Below are positions 6,289 through 7,980 of a DNA stretch of 7,980 bases, one piece after another. Within the stretch, counting starts at the first letter, position 1. Each line of letters starts with the position of its first letter. Position numbers and translations under genes: made by a program. Below the pieces are notes generated by a model, which was not told the origin of the DNA, searched no databases, and saw nothing but the letters and a program-made list of their open reading frames with translations. Source of the stretch: UBA6016 sp964568395 (GTDB lineage: Bacteria > Campylobacterota > Campylobacteria > Campylobacterales > UBA6016); NCBI GenBank assembly GCA_964568395.1, contig CAZMPN010000033.1, positions 1 to 7,980 of the forward strand, written 5' to 3'.

Positions 6289-6306
6289 AGAAAGCTCCAA
6301 TAACAA

Positions 6307-6325
6307 TTAATGATACCATCATAAA
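6307..6325. promoter_or_regulatory. 19-base imperfect palindrome, candidate operator
   Basis: TTAATGAT-ACC-ATCATAAA: seven of eight arm positions pair across a three-base centre. It lies 19 bases before the Spy-like ATG and overlaps both candidate -10 boxes for that operon, so a bound protein would block or modulate transcription. The AATGATA core resembles half of a Fur box, but the spacing is one base off the classical form. Possible binders are the ArsR-like regulator or the neighbouring PerR/Fur protein. No binding evidence can be read from sequence. Confidence 0.45.
6310..6323 (-). promoter_or_regulatory. Candidate -10 boxes for the Spy-like/two-component operon
   Basis: On the minus strand TATGAT (6323-6318) and TATCAT (6315-6310) each match TATAAT at five of six positions. 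They would give transcripts starting near 6311 or 6303 and a leader of roughly 15-23 bases that includes the GGAG site. No -35 box is evident; A/T-runs fill the upstream DNA. Both boxes overlap the palindrome at 6307-6325. Which one is used cannot be decided here. Confidence 0.35.
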
Positions 6326-6348
6326 CCCAAAGCGTTAAAAAAATATTC

Positions 6349-6401
6349 TTTATTTGTAATTTTAGGAATTTTTACTATTTAAGAAAAATTTGTTGTATAA
6401 T
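6349..6401 (+). promoter_or_regulatory. perR promoter: phased T-runs and TATAAT
   Basis: A perfect TATAAT sits at 6396-6401. Upstream T-runs are centred near 6350, 6361, 6371, 6379 and 6390, i.e. about one per helical turn. This is the known Campylobacter/Helicobacter sigma70 pattern that replaces a -35 box. Transcription would begin at about 6407-6408, at or one base before the perR ATG (6408), so the message would be leaderless or nearly so. It probably also drives the overlapping peroxidase gene. Confidence 0.65.
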
Positions 6402-6407
6402 TAGGCT

Positions 6408-6842
6408 ATGGAAAATTTTAAAACACTTTTAAAAGAAAAAGGTCTCAAATCTACGGCGCAAAGGGTCTTGATGCTCAAAACCATAGAAGAGGCGGGCCAC
6501 ATAGATATGGATACGCTACACAAGAAGATGTCGGAACTGACACCTTCGATATCTCTAAATACGATATACCTAAATTTGGAGCAGCTGACGAAGGAAGGGC
6601 TGATAGCAAAGGTATCGCTCAGCAGCCAAAAAAACGTATACGAAACGGTGAAAGAGCAGCATATCCACCTTGTCTGTACGGCGTGCGGTAACATTATGGA
6701 CAAAGAGATAGAGAACAATACCATCGCGAAAATGAAAGAAGGCGCGATATCCAGCGGGCTTGCGCCGTCTTTTGTGGCGGTAAACATATACGGCGTATGC
6801 AAAAAATGCACAGCCAACCAAACGACAAAGGAGTATAGATGA
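6408..6842 (+). CDS. perR: PerR/Fur-family peroxide-sensing repressor
   Basis: 144-residue Fur-superfamily regulator. Winged helix with SISLNTIYLNLEQLTKEGLI (47-66) as recognition helix region; dimer domain with two CXXC pairs (Cys90/93 and Cys131/134) forming the structural zinc site. Relative to Bacillus PerR the regulatory metal ligands line up with a constant offset of six: His31 (H37), His85 (H91), His87 (H93) and Asp98 (D104). Glu79 replaces D85, a Fur-like substitution. PerR is favoured by Asp98 and by the peroxidase and superoxide reductase genes downstream; a Fur-type or other metal sensor remains possible. ATG 6408 fits the family start (MENFKTLLKEKGLKSTAQR). It has no proper Shine-Dalgarno site because the -10 box is just upstream. 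The TGA overlaps the peroxidase ATG by four bases (ATGA), which implies co-regulation. Confidence 0.85.
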   Translation: MENFKTLLKEKGLKSTAQRVLMLKTIEEAGHIDMDTLHKKMSELTPSISLNTIYLNLEQLTKEGLIAKVSLSSQKNVYETVKEQHIHLVCTACGNIMDKEIENNTIAKMKEGAISSGLAPSFVAVNIYGVCKKCTANQTTKEYR

Positions 6843-7870
6843 GCAAACTTAGGATTCTGACTATTTCAATAGTGGCGGCGGGCTCGCTATTTGCGGGCGA
6901 CGCTCTTATCGATGCGGCAAAAAATGCTGGTCTAAAGCCGATTCCATCGGAACATAAAGCGCAGATGAAGCTTGTAAAAGAGTTTCAAAAGGGCGTTACT
7001 CCGGCAAAAGCCGAGCTTGGAAGAAAGCTATATTTCGAGCCTAGACTTTCAAAAAGCGGCCTTATATCGTGCAACACGTGCCACAATCTGGCAATCGGCG
7101 GGGCGGATGGCGTAAGCGCGGCTATAGGCCACCAATGGACGCCAAACCCACACCACCTAAACTCCCCTACGGTGTATAACTCGGTATTTAATACGACCCA
7201 GTTTTGGGACGGCAGAAGCCCGCACCTAGGCGACCAAGCCAAAGGACCTATGCAGGCGGCTCCGGAGATGGCAATCACCCCGAAAATGGCGGAGGAGAGA
7301 ATCTCTTCTATGCCGGAGTATGTAGCCGAATTCAAAAAAGCGTTCCCGAAAGACAAAAATCCGGTAACGTTCGAAAATATAGCCGACGCGATAGCGTCTT
7401 TTGAGGCGATACTGGTAACTCCTTCGAAGTTCGACAAATTCCTTGCCGGAAACGCGAACGCTCTTAGCAAAGAGGAAAAAGAGGGCCTAAAAACATTTAT
7501 CGACAAAGGGTGCGCTACCTGCCACACAGGATACGGCGTAGGCGGAGCAAGCAAGCAAAAATTCCCGCTGATGGGCGAATATAAATATGCCAATATGGGC
7601 GACTTCAAAGGCGATAAAGACGGCACGGTAAAAGTACCTACGCTTAGAAACATCACGCAAACGGCTCCTTATATGCACAACGGCGCCATCTGGAGCCTTG
7701 AGGAAGCCGTAAGAACCATGGGCGAGCTTCAGCTTGGAGCCAAACTAACGGATGCCGAAATAGCGAAAATAGTAACGTTCCTAAAAACTTTAGAGGGCAA
7801 AAAACCGTCTATCGAATACCCGATGCTTCCAAGCTCAACGGCCAAAACACCTAGACCGGACGCGAAATAG
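6839..7870 (+). CDS. ccpA: Di-haem cytochrome c peroxidase, periplasmic
   Basis: 343-residue bacterial CCP/MauG-family enzyme that reduces H2O2 to water using c-type cytochrome electrons. A signal peptide (cleavage likely after SLFAG, residue 20) exports it. Two haem sites: CNTCH (78-82) and CATCH (225-229). By spacing against Pseudomonas CCP, His98 is the displaceable ligand of the N-terminal haem, Trp123 the electron-path Trp, Glu143 in APEM the catalytic acid, His280 in APYMHNG the conserved active-region His, and Met294 in MGELQLG the Met ligand of the high-potential haem. All are present, so it should be active. It starts with ATG 6839 inside the perR stop; AAAGGAG five bases upstream is a strong ribosome binding site. 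The C-terminal tail after 320 is Pro/Lys-rich and unstructured. It likely detoxifies peroxide in the periplasm under PerR control. Confidence 0.95.
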   Translation: MSKLRILTISIVAAGSLFAGDALIDAAKNAGLKPIPSEHKAQMKLVKEFQKGVTPAKAELGRKLYFEPRLSKSGLISCNTCHNLAIGGADGVSAAIGHQWTPNPHHLNSPTVYNSVFNTTQFWDGRSPHLGDQAKGPMQAAPEMAITPKMAEERISSMPEYVAEFKKAFPKDKNPVTFENIADAIASFEAILVTPSKFDKFLAGNANALSKEEKEGLKTFIDKGCATCHTGYGVGGASKQKFPLMGEYKYANMGDFKGDKDGTVKVPTLRNITQTAPYMHNGAIWSLEEAVRTMGELQLGAKLTDAEIAKIVTFLKTLEGKKPSIEYPMLPSSTAKTPRPDAK

Positions 7871-7882
7871 TCCCTCGAAACC

Positions 7883-7904
7883 CCAAAAGGCTTAGGCCTT
7901 TTGG
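7883..7904 (+). terminator. Strong hairpin between peroxidase and desulfoferrodoxin genes
   Basis: CCAAAAGGC-TTAG-GCCTTTTGG: a perfect nine-base-pair stem with a four-base loop, 12 bases after the peroxidase stop. The sequence that follows, CTCTAATAAAAAGG, has no U-tract, so it is not a textbook intrinsic terminator. It could be a partial terminator, an attenuator that lowers downstream expression, or a 3'-end stabiliser. It is only about 20 bases upstream of the next start codon. Confidence 0.5.
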
Positions 7905-7925
7905 CTCTAATAAAAAGGATTTATA

Positions 7926-7980
7926 GTGAGAAAATACGAGTCTTACAAATGCAACGTTTGCGGCAACGAGGTAGAGGTTC
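7926..7980 (+). CDS. dfx: Desulfoferrodoxin / superoxide reductase (partial, N-terminus only)
   Basis: Eighteen codons are visible. They read MRKYESYKCNVCGNEVEV, the recognisable N-terminus of desulfoferrodoxins, where CXXC (Cys9, Cys12) begins the desulforedoxin-type iron site. The catalytic neelaredoxin domain (Fe with four His and a Cys) would lie beyond the window, so a complete two-domain enzyme cannot be confirmed. Superoxide reductase converts superoxide to H2O2, which the peroxidase upstream could help remove. The start is GTG 7926 with AAGGA six bases before it. It lies 55 bases after the peroxidase stop, with a strong hairpin between. Confidence 0.82.
   Translation, partial: MRKYESYKCNVCGNEVEV

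Noticed and set aside
6289..6306. Longer TTG start for the Spy-like protein
   Set aside because: The ATG at 6288 has GGAG at six bases and places the signal peptide at the N-terminus; the extension has no ribosome binding site.
6356..6375. GTAA...TTAC inverted repeat as a PerR box
   Set aside because: Only four paired bases per arm in a T-rich tract; the sequence is better explained as phased T-runs of the promoter.
6985..7656. Minus-strand open frame of 223 codons opposite the peroxidase gene
   Set aside because: Antisense shadow of a gene with all its catalytic motifs; no family features of its own.

Overview
The window looks like a piece of a Campylobacterota (epsilonproteobacterial) chromosome. 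The reasons are an L13/S9 ribosomal pair of that type, an OmpR-type regulator and kinase that closely resemble Helicobacter pylori ArsRS (HP0166/HP0165), heavy use of ATA and AGA codons, many TTG/GTG starts, and a promoter with T-runs phased at about 10 bases ahead of TATAAT. The genus cannot be fixed from the sequence alone.

Layout. Positions 1-697 (minus strand) hold the rplM-rpsI ribosomal pair, with rpsI cut by the window edge. From 6288 down to 768 there is one long minus-strand run of tightly packed genes: a periplasmic Spy/CpxP-like protein, an ArsR-like response regulator, an ArsS-like sensor kinase, an unrecorded 35-codon membrane protein, rdgB (XTP/dITP pyrophosphatase), an MNT nucleotidyltransferase antitoxin with its HEPN (HepT-like) toxin, a decayed CopG-type antitoxin remnant, an AT-rich 388-residue membrane protein of unknown function, and a 163-residue protein that is only the catalytic half of an asparaginase. 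From 6408 to the right edge, on the plus strand, lies an oxidative-stress cluster: a PerR/Fur-family repressor, a di-haem cytochrome c peroxidase, and the first 18 codons of desulfoferrodoxin (superoxide reductase).

How the genes work together. The right half is a coherent periplasmic/cytoplasmic ROS defence unit: superoxide reductase makes H2O2, the peroxidase removes it in the periplasm, and PerR probably senses it. The Spy-like gene heads the two-component operon and overlaps the regulator, which suggests envelope-stress sensing with a CpxP-like partner. The segment 1262-3239 looks like accessory DNA inserted between two housekeeping-like genes: it carries a toxin-antitoxin pair, the wreck of a second antitoxin, and a foreign-looking membrane protein whose stop codon lies two bases before the asparaginase start.

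The 119-base divergent gap (6289-6407) carries promoters in both directions and a 19-base imperfect palindrome. The perR promoter sits so close to the ATG that the transcript would be leaderless or nearly so. I found no tRNA, rRNA, CRISPR array, insertion sequence or attachment site.
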